Assembly: GCA_029261925.1 (NCBI GenBank)
Contig: JAJDAJ010000035.1
Location: forward strand, 62,001 to 126,000
DNA from: Deltaproteobacteria bacterium
Lineage (GTDB): Bacteria; Myxococcota_A; UBA9160; SZUA-336
Length of the DNA stretch: 64,000 bases
Direction: 5' to 3'
Program-made: the position numbers and the translations under genes
Shown: positions 25,533 through 34,565 of the stretch, in pieces
Position numbering within the stretch: the stretch's first letter is position 1
How the letters are laid out: each line of letters starts with the position of its first letter
Notes under the pieces: model-generated
What the model saw: the letters and a program-made list of their open reading frames with translations, nothing else
Databases searched by the model: none
Told to the model about the DNA's origin: nothing

Positions 25533-26450
25533 TCACGGGCAGATGCGATTGAAGAGATTGGTCGCGCACAGGTTGCTGTCCAGCGGCACGCCTCCATCGA
25601 CCTGGCCGTTGTTGCCGGCGCCGTTGTTGTTGGTGACCACGTTGTGCGCGTAGCCGGCGTCGTCCGCCATGTCGATCCCGAGCAGGTCATTCGAGCGCAC
25701 GGCGTTTCCGATGATCGTGCTGCCGAAGCTGAGCGCGGCATTGATCCCGTCTCCGTCGTTGTTCAGCACGGCGTTGTGCGAGATCGTGCAGGATGTCCCG
25801 CACTGGAGGCCGTCCGTCGTGTTGTCGCGCACCGTGTTCTCGAGGATCGAGCCTCCGGCGCCCAGGTTGATGCCGTCGCCGCCGTTGTTCCGCGAGATGC
25901 TGCCGATCACGCTGCAGCCGAGGCTGCCGCGGATCCCGAAGCTGCCGTTGTTCGCCGCGGTGCTGCCGGTCACTGAGCCGCCGCTGCCCACGTCGATCCC
26001 GTCGCCGCCGTTGTCGATGGAGCGAAGGCCAGAGATCCGGGCGTACTCACCCACGTCGACGCCGTCGCCGGTCATGTTCCGGATGGTCCCGTTGCGGAGC
26101 GTGACGTCGCTCTCGGTGGAGAAGATTCCGCGGTTGCCGACGTCGAGACCGTCGATGCTGAAGCCGTTCAGATCGAGCTGAACGCCCGGAACCACGATCT
26201 CGATGGCGTCCACGGGTCCGGTCACGACGAGGTTGCTGGTGAGGCGGTAGGCCCCCGGGACGCTGATCGTCACCGGGAAGCCCGCGCCGTCGGCCGGAGT
26301 GACGAGGCCCTGGTTGGCCCGGGCCTGGCTGATCTCGGTCTCGCCGTCCGATGCGTGACTGACGGGCGCGATGCTCAGGATCAGGGCGAGCTGGACCGCG
26401 GTGGTGGTGAGAAGGCGGGAGCCGGTATGAGGGCGAAGGGCGCTGAACAT
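25533..26450 (-). CDS. Secreted right-handed beta-helix repeat protein (cassette copy 2)
   Basis: A 305-residue exported protein with signal peptide and about nine parallel beta-helix turns containing Asn ladders (GDGIDVGSGGSVTGSTAANN, GDGINLGAGGSILENTV). It is paralogous to the protein at 15355-16227: both share the mature N-terminal blocks GFPVTI/GYPVTI and YRLTSNL/YRLTGNL, and both end in CP. AGGAGAATTC precedes the ATG. It is the first gene of the two-gene cassette and diverges from the MFS gene at 26782. No catalytic site is evident. Confidence 0.8.
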   Translation of the reverse strand: MFSALRPHTGSRLLTTTAVQLALILSIAPVSHASDGETEISQARANQGLVTPADGAGFPVTISVPGAYRLTSNLVVTGPVDAIEIVVPGVQLDLNGFSIDGLDVGNRGIFSTESDVTLRNGTIRNMTGDGVDVGEYARISGLRSIDNGGDGIDVGSGGSVTGSTAANNGSFGIRGSLGCSVIGSISRNNGGDGINLGAGGSILENTVRDNTTDGLQCGTSCTISHNAVLNNDGDGINAALSFGSTIIGNAVRSNDLLGIDMADDAGYAHNVVTNNNGAGNNGQVDGGVPLDSNLCATNLFNRICP

Positions 26451-26781
26451 GAATTCTCCTGGGTCTTGGTTTTCGTATCAGGGCGCGTGTGCACCTGGCG
26501 ACACCCGGCCAGTACGACGGGTGCGACCGGCAGTGCACGGCCTGGAGAGGAGGGTGGTCGGATGCCCCGGCAGCCGCAGTGAAATGATTCACACCGGCCG
26601 CAGGATTCGAGCGCGCTCCGGATCCGCCGGATGGGGCGCATGGGATCCTCGACTCGTGCTACAGGAGAGCTGGCCGGGAGGATCGCCGGCCGGAGGGACG
26701 GCTCCAGATGCACCGAGCTCGCGGCGCCAGGCAGGGCGTGTCGGCAATCGGATCCACGCGCCGGGTCGAGGCGTGCGGTCC
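26451..26781. other. Divergent promoter region with small dyad
   Basis: This gap separates the beta-helix gene (minus) and an MFS gene (plus). The open frame upstream of the MFS start shows no homology. The only notable element is GTGAA-ATGA-TTCAC (26579-26592), a small inverted repeat in a locally AT-richer spot. No genes are seen. Confidence 0.35.
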
Positions 26782-28044
26782 GTGACGGCCTCGAGCCCCG
26801 AGCGACCGGCGTACGCCTGGTACGTCGTCGTCGTCCTGTTCGTCGTCTACCTGTTCAACTTCATCGATCGCAACGTCCTCAACGTCCTGGTCGAGCCGAT
26901 CAAGGCGGAGTTCGGGCTCTCCGACACGCAGATCGGGTTCCTCACCGGTCCGGCCTTCGCCGTGGTCTACGCGATCGCCGGCATCCCGATCGCGCGCTGG
27001 GCAGATCGGGGTGTGCGTCGCTCGATCATCTCGCTGTCGGTGGCGGCGTGGAGCGCCATGACCGCGATGTCCGGGATGGCGATCGGATTCTGGACGCTCG
27101 CCGCGGCCCGCATCGGGGTCGGGATCGGCGAGGCGGGCGGGACGCCGCCGTCGCACTCGCTGATCTCGGACTACATCCCTCCCGCGCGGCGCGCGCTGGC
27201 GCTGGCCATCCAGAACAGCGGGCACTACGCAGGCATCCTGTTCGGCATGACGCTGGGCGGGCTGATCGCCGAGTCCTTCGGCTGGCGCGGCGCGTTCCTG
27301 GCGCTCGGACTGCCCGGGCTCCTGCTGGCTCTGCTCGTGCGCTTCACCGTGGTCGAGCCGCCGCGGGGACGCTTCGACGCGCACGACGCGGGGGACGTCC
27401 CGGGCTTTCGCGAGGCGCTGGGCTACCTGATCCGGCGCCCCAGCTTCCGCTGGCTGCTGGTGGCGGGACCGGCCGGGAGCGTGGTGTCGTACGCGTTCGT
27501 GGTCTGGGGTCCCGCGCTGCTGAGCCGCACGCAGGGCGCGAGCCTGGCCGAGGCCGGAACCGTCGTGGGCCTGTCCAACGTGCTGGGCGGCGTGACGGGC
27601 TCGCTGCTCGGCGGCCTCGTCCTCGACGCGCTCGGTCGCCGCGACCTGCGCTGGCACGCGTGGCTGCCGGCCGTGGCCATGCTGATCTCGACGCCGTTCT
27701 ACATGGCGTTCGTCTTCGCGCCCGGGCCGGTCGCGGCCGTCGGGGCCTACGGTACGGGGCTTCTCCTGGGCAGCATCACGGCCCCGGCGATCTGGACGAT
27801 GGTGCAGGAGATCGCCCCGGTGCGGATGCGCGCGCTCGCCACGGCGATGGTGATCTTCGCGTCGAACATGATCGGACTCGGAGGCGGTCCGCAGGTCGCG
27901 GGCATCCTGAACGACTGGCTCCAGCCGACCCACGGCGCGGAGGCCGTGCGCTGGTCCCTGCTTCTGCTGAGCCTGACCAACGTCCCGGCCGCGCTCGCCT
28001 TCGCCCTGATCGGCCGCAGCCTGCGCCGCGACGTGGAGCCCTGA
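26782..28044 (+). CDS. MFS transporter, spinster-like
   Basis: A 420-residue polytopic membrane protein with about twelve segments. The N-terminal FNFIDRNVLNVLVEPIKAEF and the IARWADRGVRRS loop are typical of spinster-type major facilitator proteins found in sphingomonads and catabolic loci, which move lipids or aromatic and other organic acids. The GTG at 26782 is chosen because the family N terminus begins shortly after it; the 111 codons upstream are low-complexity and non-homologous. The paralogue at 52077-53366 shares the same blocks. The substrate is unknown. Confidence 0.8.
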   Translation: MTASSPERPAYAWYVVVVLFVVYLFNFIDRNVLNVLVEPIKAEFGLSDTQIGFLTGPAFAVVYAIAGIPIARWADRGVRRSIISLSVAAWSAMTAMSGMAIGFWTLAAARIGVGIGEAGGTPPSHSLISDYIPPARRALALAIQNSGHYAGILFGMTLGGLIAESFGWRGAFLALGLPGLLLALLVRFTVVEPPRGRFDAHDAGDVPGFREALGYLIRRPSFRWLLVAGPAGSVVSYAFVVWGPALLSRTQGASLAEAGTVVGLSNVLGGVTGSLLGGLVLDALGRRDLRWHAWLPAVAMLISTPFYMAFVFAPGPVAAVGAYGTGLLLGSITAPAIWTMVQEIAPVRMRALATAMVIFASNMIGLGGGPQVAGILNDWLQPTHGAEAVRWSLLLLSLTNVPAALAFALIGRSLRRDVEP

Positions 28045-28068
28045 GCGAGACCCGGGCCGGCGCCGCGC

Positions 28069-29052
28069 TCAGAAGCGGCTCGTGAGCCCGATCTGCAGCG
28101 CCAGGTCGGCGGTGTTGTCGAAGGGCTGCAGGTTCTCGGCGACGCCGAGCTGGAGCTCGAGTCCCGCGTGCAGACCCCAGCGCATCCCCAGGATCGCGTA
28201 GCGCCGGCCGTCGCCCAGGAATCCCGGCCTCTCGAGCAGGGGCGTCATCACGAGCAGCTGCGCGGTCAGGCTGATCGAGCGCGTGAAGGCGTACTCGACG
28301 CCGAGCACCGCCTGGAGCTGGTGGTGCTCCCAGCTCAGGCCCTCGGAATCGTCCTCGCGCAGGTACATGGCCCCGAGGGAGCCGTGCACAAACAGGCGCT
28401 CGCCCAGCCGGTGGTGCATGGCTGCGGCGAGCCCGACGTCGACACCGCCGGCCGAGAAGTCGTCGGGCCCCGTGGGCAGGCGGATCTGGCCCTGGACCGA
28501 CAGCGAGGTCGACTCCTCCGGAGCGCTCAGCGGCACGTTCCAGCGGGACTGCAGCGTGAGGCCACCGGCTCCCGTACCCCGGTCGAGCGTTCGAGGGCCG
28601 CCGGCCGAGGCGATCGAGATGGCGTAGGCGTCCCTCGAGCGCCGGTCGCGCCCGCCGTTGCTCAGGTTGAACGTGTCGTGGAAGTTCTCGATGAAGCTGT
28701 CGAGGCTGCCGCTGCCCCGGGAGTGCAGGGGAAGCGCGAGCCCGATGTAAAGATCGTCGGTCAGGGCGAGCCAGCCCTCGAGCTCGAGGCGGTGCGTCTC
28801 GGCGTCGACCACGATGCCGCGGCTCGCGGAGAACCCGTAGTGGTTCGCCCAGGTCCAGCGCCCCTCGAAGCGCTGCTCCCCGGCCCGCAGGCGCATCTGG
28901 GTGACCGTCGGGAGCTGGAGATGAAGGCCCGCCAGCGGGTACGGGTCGCGGAAATCGAGCAGCCCCCGCGGAGCGTGCGCGGGACCGTCCGCCCGGGCTG
29001 GGGTCGCCACGATCGAGAGAAGCAGAACAAGAAGTCGCAAGCCGGGCCGCAT
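28069..29052 (-). CDS. DUF3187-type outer-membrane beta-barrel protein
   Basis: A 327-residue exported protein with signal peptide (LLVLLLSIVATPARA), then FRDPYPLAGLHLQLP, alternating amphipathic strands and a C-terminal Phe (ALQIGLTSRF), as expected for an outer-membrane barrel inserted by the BAM machinery. The opening and strand pattern recall the DUF3187 family. ATG 29052 is favoured over GTG 29073 because GGAG lies just upstream and the signal peptide begins there. It is convergent with the MFS gene and divergent from a VOC gene. The role is unknown; porin-like or structural. Confidence 0.65.
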   Translation of the reverse strand: MRPGLRLLVLLLSIVATPARADGPAHAPRGLLDFRDPYPLAGLHLQLPTVTQMRLRAGEQRFEGRWTWANHYGFSASRGIVVDAETHRLELEGWLALTDDLYIGLALPLHSRGSGSLDSFIENFHDTFNLSNGGRDRRSRDAYAISIASAGGPRTLDRGTGAGGLTLQSRWNVPLSAPEESTSLSVQGQIRLPTGPDDFSAGGVDVGLAAAMHHRLGERLFVHGSLGAMYLREDDSEGLSWEHHQLQAVLGVEYAFTRSISLTAQLLVMTPLLERPGFLGDGRRYAILGMRWGLHAGLELQLGVAENLQPFDNTADLALQIGLTSRF

Positions 29053-29210
29053 CCGCTCTCCGTCCGCGCCCACAGTACATCAAAGCGGCGCGAGCGGTCT
29101 GCACCGTGAACGGGGCTCGCCTGGCTCGCTCCCGGGAAGCCGCGGCGGCAGTGCCCGGGCGGGCGCGACCGGGATCCGCCTACAATGGCGCTCTTCCGGA
29201 GGATCCCTGC

Positions 29211-29618
29211 ATGTCCGAGTCGCCCCGCGCATCGTTCTCGTTCACCAAGCTCGTGGTCGACGACCTGGAGAAGATGGCGTCCTTCTACTCCGAGGTGTAC
29301 GGCCTCGAGCAGGTGCAGCGCATCCAGGCCGAGATCGCGGGAGACCCGATCGACGAGATCATCCTGCGCGGGCCAGGAGAGGCCGGAATGGGCTCGCTGA
29401 TCCTGCTCGAGTTCGTCGGCAAGCCGGCACCGGGGAGTCGCGAGACCATCCTGGGCTTCAGCACCGACGACATGGATGCCCTGTTCGAGCGCATCGTGGC
29501 GGGCGGCGGCGCCATCTACTCCCCGAAGCACGAGTCGAGTGTCGGACAGGTGCTGGTGGGCTTCGCCACGGATCCCGAGGGCCACCTGGCCGAGATCGTG
29601 CAGCCCGCCGGCAGCTAG
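29211..29618 (+). CDS. VOC-family (glyoxalase-fold) protein
   Basis: A 135-residue vicinal oxygen chelate protein (FTKLVVDDLEKMASFYSEVY at the N terminus, DPEGHLAEIVQPAG at the C terminus). The first metal-ligand position carries Lys rather than His, so metal binding may be lost or differ; the distal Glu is present. GGAGG lies eight bases ahead of the ATG, and TACAAT (29181-29186) could be a -10 box. It stands alone, with no operon partner. Confidence 0.75.
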   Translation: MSESPRASFSFTKLVVDDLEKMASFYSEVYGLEQVQRIQAEIAGDPIDEIILRGPGEAGMGSLILLEFVGKPAPGSRETILGFSTDDMDALFERIVAGGGAIYSPKHESSVGQVLVGFATDPEGHLAEIVQPAGS

Positions 29619-29728
29619 TGTGAGCTGGTGCGGCGGCGCTGGCTGGCGGAATCCTGCGGCCGGTTACCAGCGAGAAGGCCCGGCTGGGCGACTCGAGGCC
29701 GCCGCGCCGCGCCGGCTCCCCCTGCGCC

Positions 29729-32700
29729 CTAGCGTCCCGCCACGGGTGACCTCGAGCACGTCGTGCTCAGCGGATCGAAGATCGCGGCGTTGACCGCCAG
29801 GATGTCGCCGATGTTGCAGGCACCATCGTGGTTGGCGTCGCAGAGCGGAGTCACCAGTCCCGGGTCGAAGATGGCCGCATTGATGGCCAGGATGTCGCCG
29901 ACGTTGATGAGGCCGTCGCCGTTCTGGTCCCCGCACTCGCAGGCATCTCCGCGGCCGTCGCCGTTCGTGTCGGCCTGGCCCGGGTCGGGCTCGAGAGGGC
30001 ACACGTCGAGCGTGTCGGGGATACCGTCGAGGTCGACATCGATGCCGGAGAACGAGGCGATCGCGGTCTCGTCGTTCTGGAGCGTCAGCACGCAGGGATT
30101 GCCCTGGAACAGGCACCCGCCCTGCCAGTCCACGAACGCCGAGCCCGTGTCGGCGGTCGCCGTGAGCGTGATCATGGCGCCGGACGGCAGCGTCTCCTCG
30201 CAGTCGCCGGGACAGTCGATGCCTGCACCGGTCACCGAGCCAGCGCCGCTCACGCTGACCTGAAGGGTGTGCTGGTCCTGCACGAACGTCGCGCCGGTCG
30301 CCCGGGGCTGGCTCATCGTGATCGTGCAGGTCGAGCCCTGGCCGGCGCAGGCTCCGCTCCAGCCGTCGAAGCTCCAGCCGGTCGCGGGCGTCGCGGTGAT
30401 GCTGACCTGCGCGCCCGGCGCGAGATCTTCCGTGCAGTCTCCCGGGCACGACAGGCCCGGTCCGGCGATCGAGCCCTGGCCCGTGGTCATCACGGTGAGC
30501 GTGGCCGGGCAGCCGGCGTCGGCGCCGACGAAGGCGAACCCCTTGGCCTGGTGATCCAGGCTGCCGATCAGGCCGGTCACGGCGCCCGCGGGAGTGGCGG
30601 TGTACAGCTGCTGGATCCCCCGGTGCCAGAGGAACTCCCCCAGGTCGGTCGAGTATCCCAGCGCACGCGCCTCGCCGTCCGCGAGCGCGGTCCCGCTGAT
30701 GTCGATGTCGGTGACGTCGAGGGTCTGCGGGTCGATGCTCTCGAAGACCACCGTGTTTCCGCCCGAGGCGTGGTAGAGAAGCCCGTCGTCGGGGTTGAAG
30801 GCCAGCGCCTCCCCGCTGTCGCCGTTGCCGAGAGAGCGGATCCGCGTGCTCGACCCGTCCGCCGTGCTCAGCTGGTACAGGGCCTCCGGATCGCTGCCGC
30901 CGTCGCCCGTGACGGCCCAGAGCGTGCCGCTGCAGTCGAAGGTGATGGCGGCGATCGCCTGGCCCGTGTTCCCGATCAGCGTCCCGGCTCCGGTCGCAGG
31001 ATCGATCGTGATCAGGTCGCGGGGCGCTGGCCCCCCCTCTGCCGCGATCGCGAACATCTGGCCGGTGAAGGGGTGCAGTGCGAGTCCGGTGAGGCTGGTC
31101 GGCTCGCCCGATGGCAGCATCACGGGGGTCGACGAGAGGGTCGATGCGTCGGTCATGGAGACCACGCGCAGCAGACTCTCCTGACCCGCGATCGTGTAGA
31201 GCGCGGACGCCACCTGGGTGTCCCAGGAGAGCACGACGTCGCCCGAGAGACCGCCGAAACCATCGACCGCGATCCGGTACTCCACGCCGGCCTGCGCGGC
31301 GAAGGTCACGCGGCTGGTCGTGAGCGGCGTATCGTCGTCGCTGGAGGCGATCGTGGTCAGGGCGTCGACGGCATTTCCGGTGTAGACCCCGAGCACGGTG
31401 TCGAAGCTGCTGCCCGCGGTGCTGAAGGTGGCGTCTCCGTCCACCGGCGCGGTCCAGCTCCACCAGATGGAGCGTCCACCCGCGCGCCCCGCGTGGAAGG
31501 GCTCGCCGGTCTCTCTCGACGCCAGGATGTTGCTGCCGATGGTCGCGCCCGCGAGCCCCTCGAGGTCGAAGCGGTGCACGAACAGGTCGTTGTTCACGGC
31601 CTCGATCTGGAGCGCGATGGTTCCCGAGGTGTTCGCGAAGCCGTCGACGGCGATGTAGAGGACCTCGCCCGGCGCGGCCAGGAAGCTCACCCGGCTCGTG
31701 CTCCCGGCGCCACTGCTGTCGTCGGACGCGCGCGGCTGAAGCGTCGTCAGGTCGAGCAGGCCGAAGGGTGGAGCGGTGTAGACGCCGAGGACCGTGTCGA
31801 AGTCGCTTCCCTCGGTGTCGATGGTCACCCGCAGCTCGGGCGCACCCGCGATCTGCGGCACGGTCCACGTCCACCACATCGAGTGTCCGCCCTGAGAGCC
31901 CGCGTGGAAGGGTTCACCGGGCTCCCGCGTGGCCAGCGTGTTGTTGGCGGAGCCGCTCGCGAGCGTCCCGGCGAGGGTGAAGCGGTCCGCGAAGTTGTCG
32001 TTCCCGATGGGCGTCTGGGACCAGCGCAGCACCGCGCTGCCCGTCAGGCCGACCTCGGTGTCGATCGCGATCTGGTACTCGGTACCCGCCGTCGCCAGGA
32101 TGCCGACGGACGTGATGCCCCCGTCGCTGTCGTCCTGCGCGACCAGGGTCAGGGCATCGACCGCGGAGCCGGTGTAGACGCCGAGCCGGGTGGCGAAGGT
32201 GCTTCCCGTCGTGTCCAGGATCACGAAGCCCGACGTCGGTGCGGTCCAGGTCCACCAGAGCGAGCGGTTCGCCGGTGTGTTCGCGTGGAAGGGCTCACCC
32301 GGCTCCGAGGTCGCTCCGGAGTTGGGAGCCGTGACGGATCCGCCCTGTCCGAAGACCGGGCGCCGGTCGGCGAAGTCGTCGCCGGGCGGTACCAGCCCGA
32401 GGAAGCCCAGGGCACCGGGCAGGTTCGGGCGGGGACCGATCTGCTCGGGCTCGGGAGTCTGCGGCGTGCCCGTGTCGCCGAGCAGCGCGCGCATCTCCGC
32501 CGGCGTGAGCACGGGCTGGCCCTGCGCCCGCAGTGCGCCCTGGATCGAGAGCACCGCGCCCACAACCACGGGCGATGCGGACGACGTTCCGGAGAAGCTG
32601 GAGGTGTACTGCTGGCGCGGATCGGAGGGCGTATCGTCGAACAGCAGACCGTAGCCGGTCGTCGCGACCAGGAATCCCCAGCCCTGCGCGTTCACGCGCT

Positions 32701-33904
32701 GTCCGTGACTGGAGAAGCTCGCTCGCTGCAGCGAGGAGCCGGCGCTGGCCCCGACCATGATGGCGCCCGAGTCGCGGAATGCCGGGTCGAAGATCGGCTG
32801 TCCGTTGATCAGGCAGGTGTCGAGATTCACACTGCCGTTTCCCGCCGCCTCCACCACGATGATCCCGAGCGCCGTGGCCTGACTGATCGCGTCGAAGACG
32901 GGCTGACTGCGCTCCATGGGCATGCAGGGCGTGCTCGGTGTGCAGCCGCAGCCCGATGCGGACGCCAGCTCGATGAGGATCACGTCGCCCGGGTCGAGGG
33001 CCGCCGCGGCCAGATCGATGGCTCGCGCGGCGTTGAACCCGAGCGCCTGGGTCTGTGCCGGGGCAACCCGTGGGGTCGTCAGCGGCGTGATCCCGGTGAT
33101 GCCGTAGCCGTTGTCTCGCCCCGCCACGACGCCGAGCACTGCCGTACCGTGGTTCGTGCTGCCGAACGGATCCTGCGCCGCTAGGGGCTCGATGACGGCG
33201 CTCACCGGGATCTCGAGATCCTCGTGGTCGAGGACCCAGCTGTACTCCACATCGGCGAATGCAGTGGCGGAGCCCGTGGCACCCGGCACGTTGCGAACCA
33301 GCGTCGCCCCGATCCCGCCGGGCGGTGCGTCGAGGTATCCCTGCAGCGAGGAGAAGTCGGGAGTCGTCGGCGGCAGGTCGAGCGCCAGCGGCGCCGGCCG
33401 CGGCGAGGGCTCGGCCAGCTCCACCACGGACAGTGCGTTGAGGGCGTCGCAGAGCAGCGCGGCATCGACGCCCGCCGGCACGCGGATCTCGTGGTACAGG
33501 TTGAGATCTGCGAGCTGCCTGCCGCTGCGCTGCTGCGCGAGCTGGCGGTCGGCGTCGAGTGCGAGCTCGTCGCGCCCGAACAGGCGCCGGATGGCGCCTC
33601 GATCGATGCCGAACTGTCGCAGCACGCGGCGCAGGGGCCTCAGCTCGAGCCCCGGGGCGCGAAAGGCGCCACCGCGCCAGCGCACCCCGCTCTGCTCGGC
33701 GAACTTGAGCGTGATCGAGTCGGAGCGTTCCTCGCTGCCGACGACGGTCCGGCCTGGCTTCGATGGGCGCGGCGCGTCGCGCCCGGGGGCCTGGCTCAGC
33801 TGCGCCCGCAGGTGACCCGCCGGAGGCTCGATGCTGCCCGCCTGGGTAGCAGCGGAGCCAGGAGTGAGGAGGAGAAACAGCAGCAGGGAGCCCAGGATGC
33901 GCAA
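29729..33904 (-). CDS. Giant secreted subtilisin-like protein with C-terminal TSP3-dockerin module
   Basis: A 1391-residue exported protein. Domains in order: signal peptide (1-20), a prodomain-like region, an S8 peptidase with Asp218 (ADVEYS), His252 (NHGTAV) and Ser441 (FSGTSSASP), three tandem pre-peptidase-C-like beta domains of about 130 residues (about 505-898; shared EPGEPFHA, WWTWT and LGVYTG), a propeller-like region (about 900-1135), two InlB-type repeats (CPGDC motifs, about 1135-1285), and TSP3 plus dockerin at the C terminus. I place the start at TTG 33904: GGAGG is six bases upstream and the signal peptide begins there, whereas earlier in-frame starts add a charged non-signal leader. 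It may be a surface protease or a protease-derived adhesin. Confidence 0.82.
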   Translation of the reverse strand: MRILGSLLLFLLLTPGSAATQAGSIEPPAGHLRAQLSQAPGRDAPRPSKPGRTVVGSEERSDSITLKFAEQSGVRWRGGAFRAPGLELRPLRRVLRQFGIDRGAIRRLFGRDELALDADRQLAQQRSGRQLADLNLYHEIRVPAGVDAALLCDALNALSVVELAEPSPRPAPLALDLPPTTPDFSSLQGYLDAPPGGIGATLVRNVPGATGSATAFADVEYSWVLDHEDLEIPVSAVIEPLAAQDPFGSTNHGTAVLGVVAGRDNGYGITGITPLTTPRVAPAQTQALGFNAARAIDLAAAALDPGDVILIELASASGCGCTPSTPCMPMERSQPVFDAISQATALGIIVVEAAGNGSVNLDTCLINGQPIFDPAFRDSGAIMVGASAGSSLQRASFSSHGQRVNAQGWGFLVATTGYGLLFDDTPSDPRQQYTSSFSGTSSASPVVVGAVLSIQGALRAQGQPVLTPAEMRALLGDTGTPQTPEPEQIGPRPNLPGALGFLGLVPPGDDFADRRPVFGQGGSVTAPNSGATSEPGEPFHANTPANRSLWWTWTAPTSGFVILDTTGSTFATRLGVYTGSAVDALTLVAQDDSDGGITSVGILATAGTEYQIAIDTEVGLTGSAVLRWSQTPIGNDNFADRFTLAGTLASGSANNTLATREPGEPFHAGSQGGHSMWWTWTVPQIAGAPELRVTIDTEGSDFDTVLGVYTAPPFGLLDLTTLQPRASDDSSGAGSTSRVSFLAAPGEVLYIAVDGFANTSGTIALQIEAVNNDLFVHRFDLEGLAGATIGSNILASRETGEPFHAGRAGGRSIWWSWTAPVDGDATFSTAGSSFDTVLGVYTGNAVDALTTIASSDDDTPLTTSRVTFAAQAGVEYRIAVDGFGGLSGDVVLSWDTQVASALYTIAGQESLLRVVSMTDASTLSSTPVMLPSGEPTSLTGLALHPFTGQMFAIAAEGGPAPRDLITIDPATGAGTLIGNTGQAIAAITFDCSGTLWAVTGDGGSDPEALYQLSTADGSSTRIRSLGNGDSGEALAFNPDDGLLYHASGGNTVVFESIDPQTLDVTDIDISGTALADGEARALGYSTDLGEFLWHRGIQQLYTATPAGAVTGLIGSLDHQAKGFAFVGADAGCPATLTVMTTGQGSIAGPGLSCPGDCTEDLAPGAQVSITATPATGWSFDGWSGACAGQGSTCTITMSQPRATGATFVQDQHTLQVSVSGAGSVTGAGIDCPGDCEETLPSGAMITLTATADTGSAFVDWQGGCLFQGNPCVLTLQNDETAIASFSGIDVDLDGIPDTLDVCPLEPDPGQADTNGDGRGDACECGDQNGDGLINVGDILAINAAIFDPGLVTPLCDANHDGACNIGDILAVNAAIFDPLSTTCSRSPVAGR

Positions 33905-34073
33905 GTGCGACCTCCGGGCGCCATCATCCCACCCACGCCGCTCGAGTTCCAGGCTTGAATCGACAGGGATTCCGTGATCGCGCACTCCAGGTACTCCCGG
34001 GCCGCTCCACGCCCCGGGGGCGCGCGGTCCTGCAGGAGGGACGGAGGCCGGGCCGGGTTCCTATCGAGCCCCG

Positions 34074-34508
34074 TCAGCGCGGCGCGAGCCGGTACAGCCA
34101 GACCTCGTCGTAGCCGAGCGGATCGCGCCGGAACATCGACTGCCCGGTCCAGGCGCGCGCGAACGCCGCGATCTCGTCGGGATCGGTCACGCGCTCGGCG
34201 CGAAGCTCGTGGAGCGCGCCGCCCAGGCGCAGGCGCACGCGCGGATCGGCGGCGATGTGTCGCGCCCAGCGCGTCTCCGTGCCGCCGGCATTGATGTACA
34301 GCGCATCGTGCATCACCGTGTACGCCAGGTTCACCGAGTACGGATCGCCGGGGCGCGTCTCGAGCTGCACCGTCCCCGAGTCGCCCGCGCGCGACCAGTC
34401 CGCGGGCGCCGGCGCGACCTCGCCGTCGAGCTTCCCGCCGGGCAGGACGAGCAGCGGTCCGTTGCAGCCGGCGAGCACGCTCAGCAGGAGCGGGGCGAGT
34501 CGAGACAC
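34074..34508 (-). CDS. Putative lipoprotein with split-barrel (PNPOx/deazaflavin-type) domain
   Basis: A 144-residue protein with signal peptide and lipobox (LLSVLAGC), so probably membrane-anchored. The mature part has DPYSVNLAYTVMHDALYINA, RHIAADPRVRLRLGG and ELRAERVTDPDEIAAF, a pattern like the FMN/F420-binding split-barrel proteins of the nitroreductase/deazaflavin-dependent type. Such enzymes are normally cytoplasmic, so an exported lipoprotein form is odd; the fold assignment is tentative. It lies 58 bases downstream of the pyrophosphatase stop, on the same strand. Confidence 0.55.
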   Translation of the reverse strand: MSRLAPLLLSVLAGCNGPLLVLPGGKLDGEVAPAPADWSRAGDSGTVQLETRPGDPYSVNLAYTVMHDALYINAGGTETRWARHIAADPRVRLRLGGALHELRAERVTDPDEIAAFARAWTGQSMFRRDPLGYDEVWLYRLAPR

Positions 34509-34565
34509 GCGTGTTCCTCCGCGGGCAGGAGAAGATCCCGCCCGGAGTGTACGCGCGCGGCGCGC

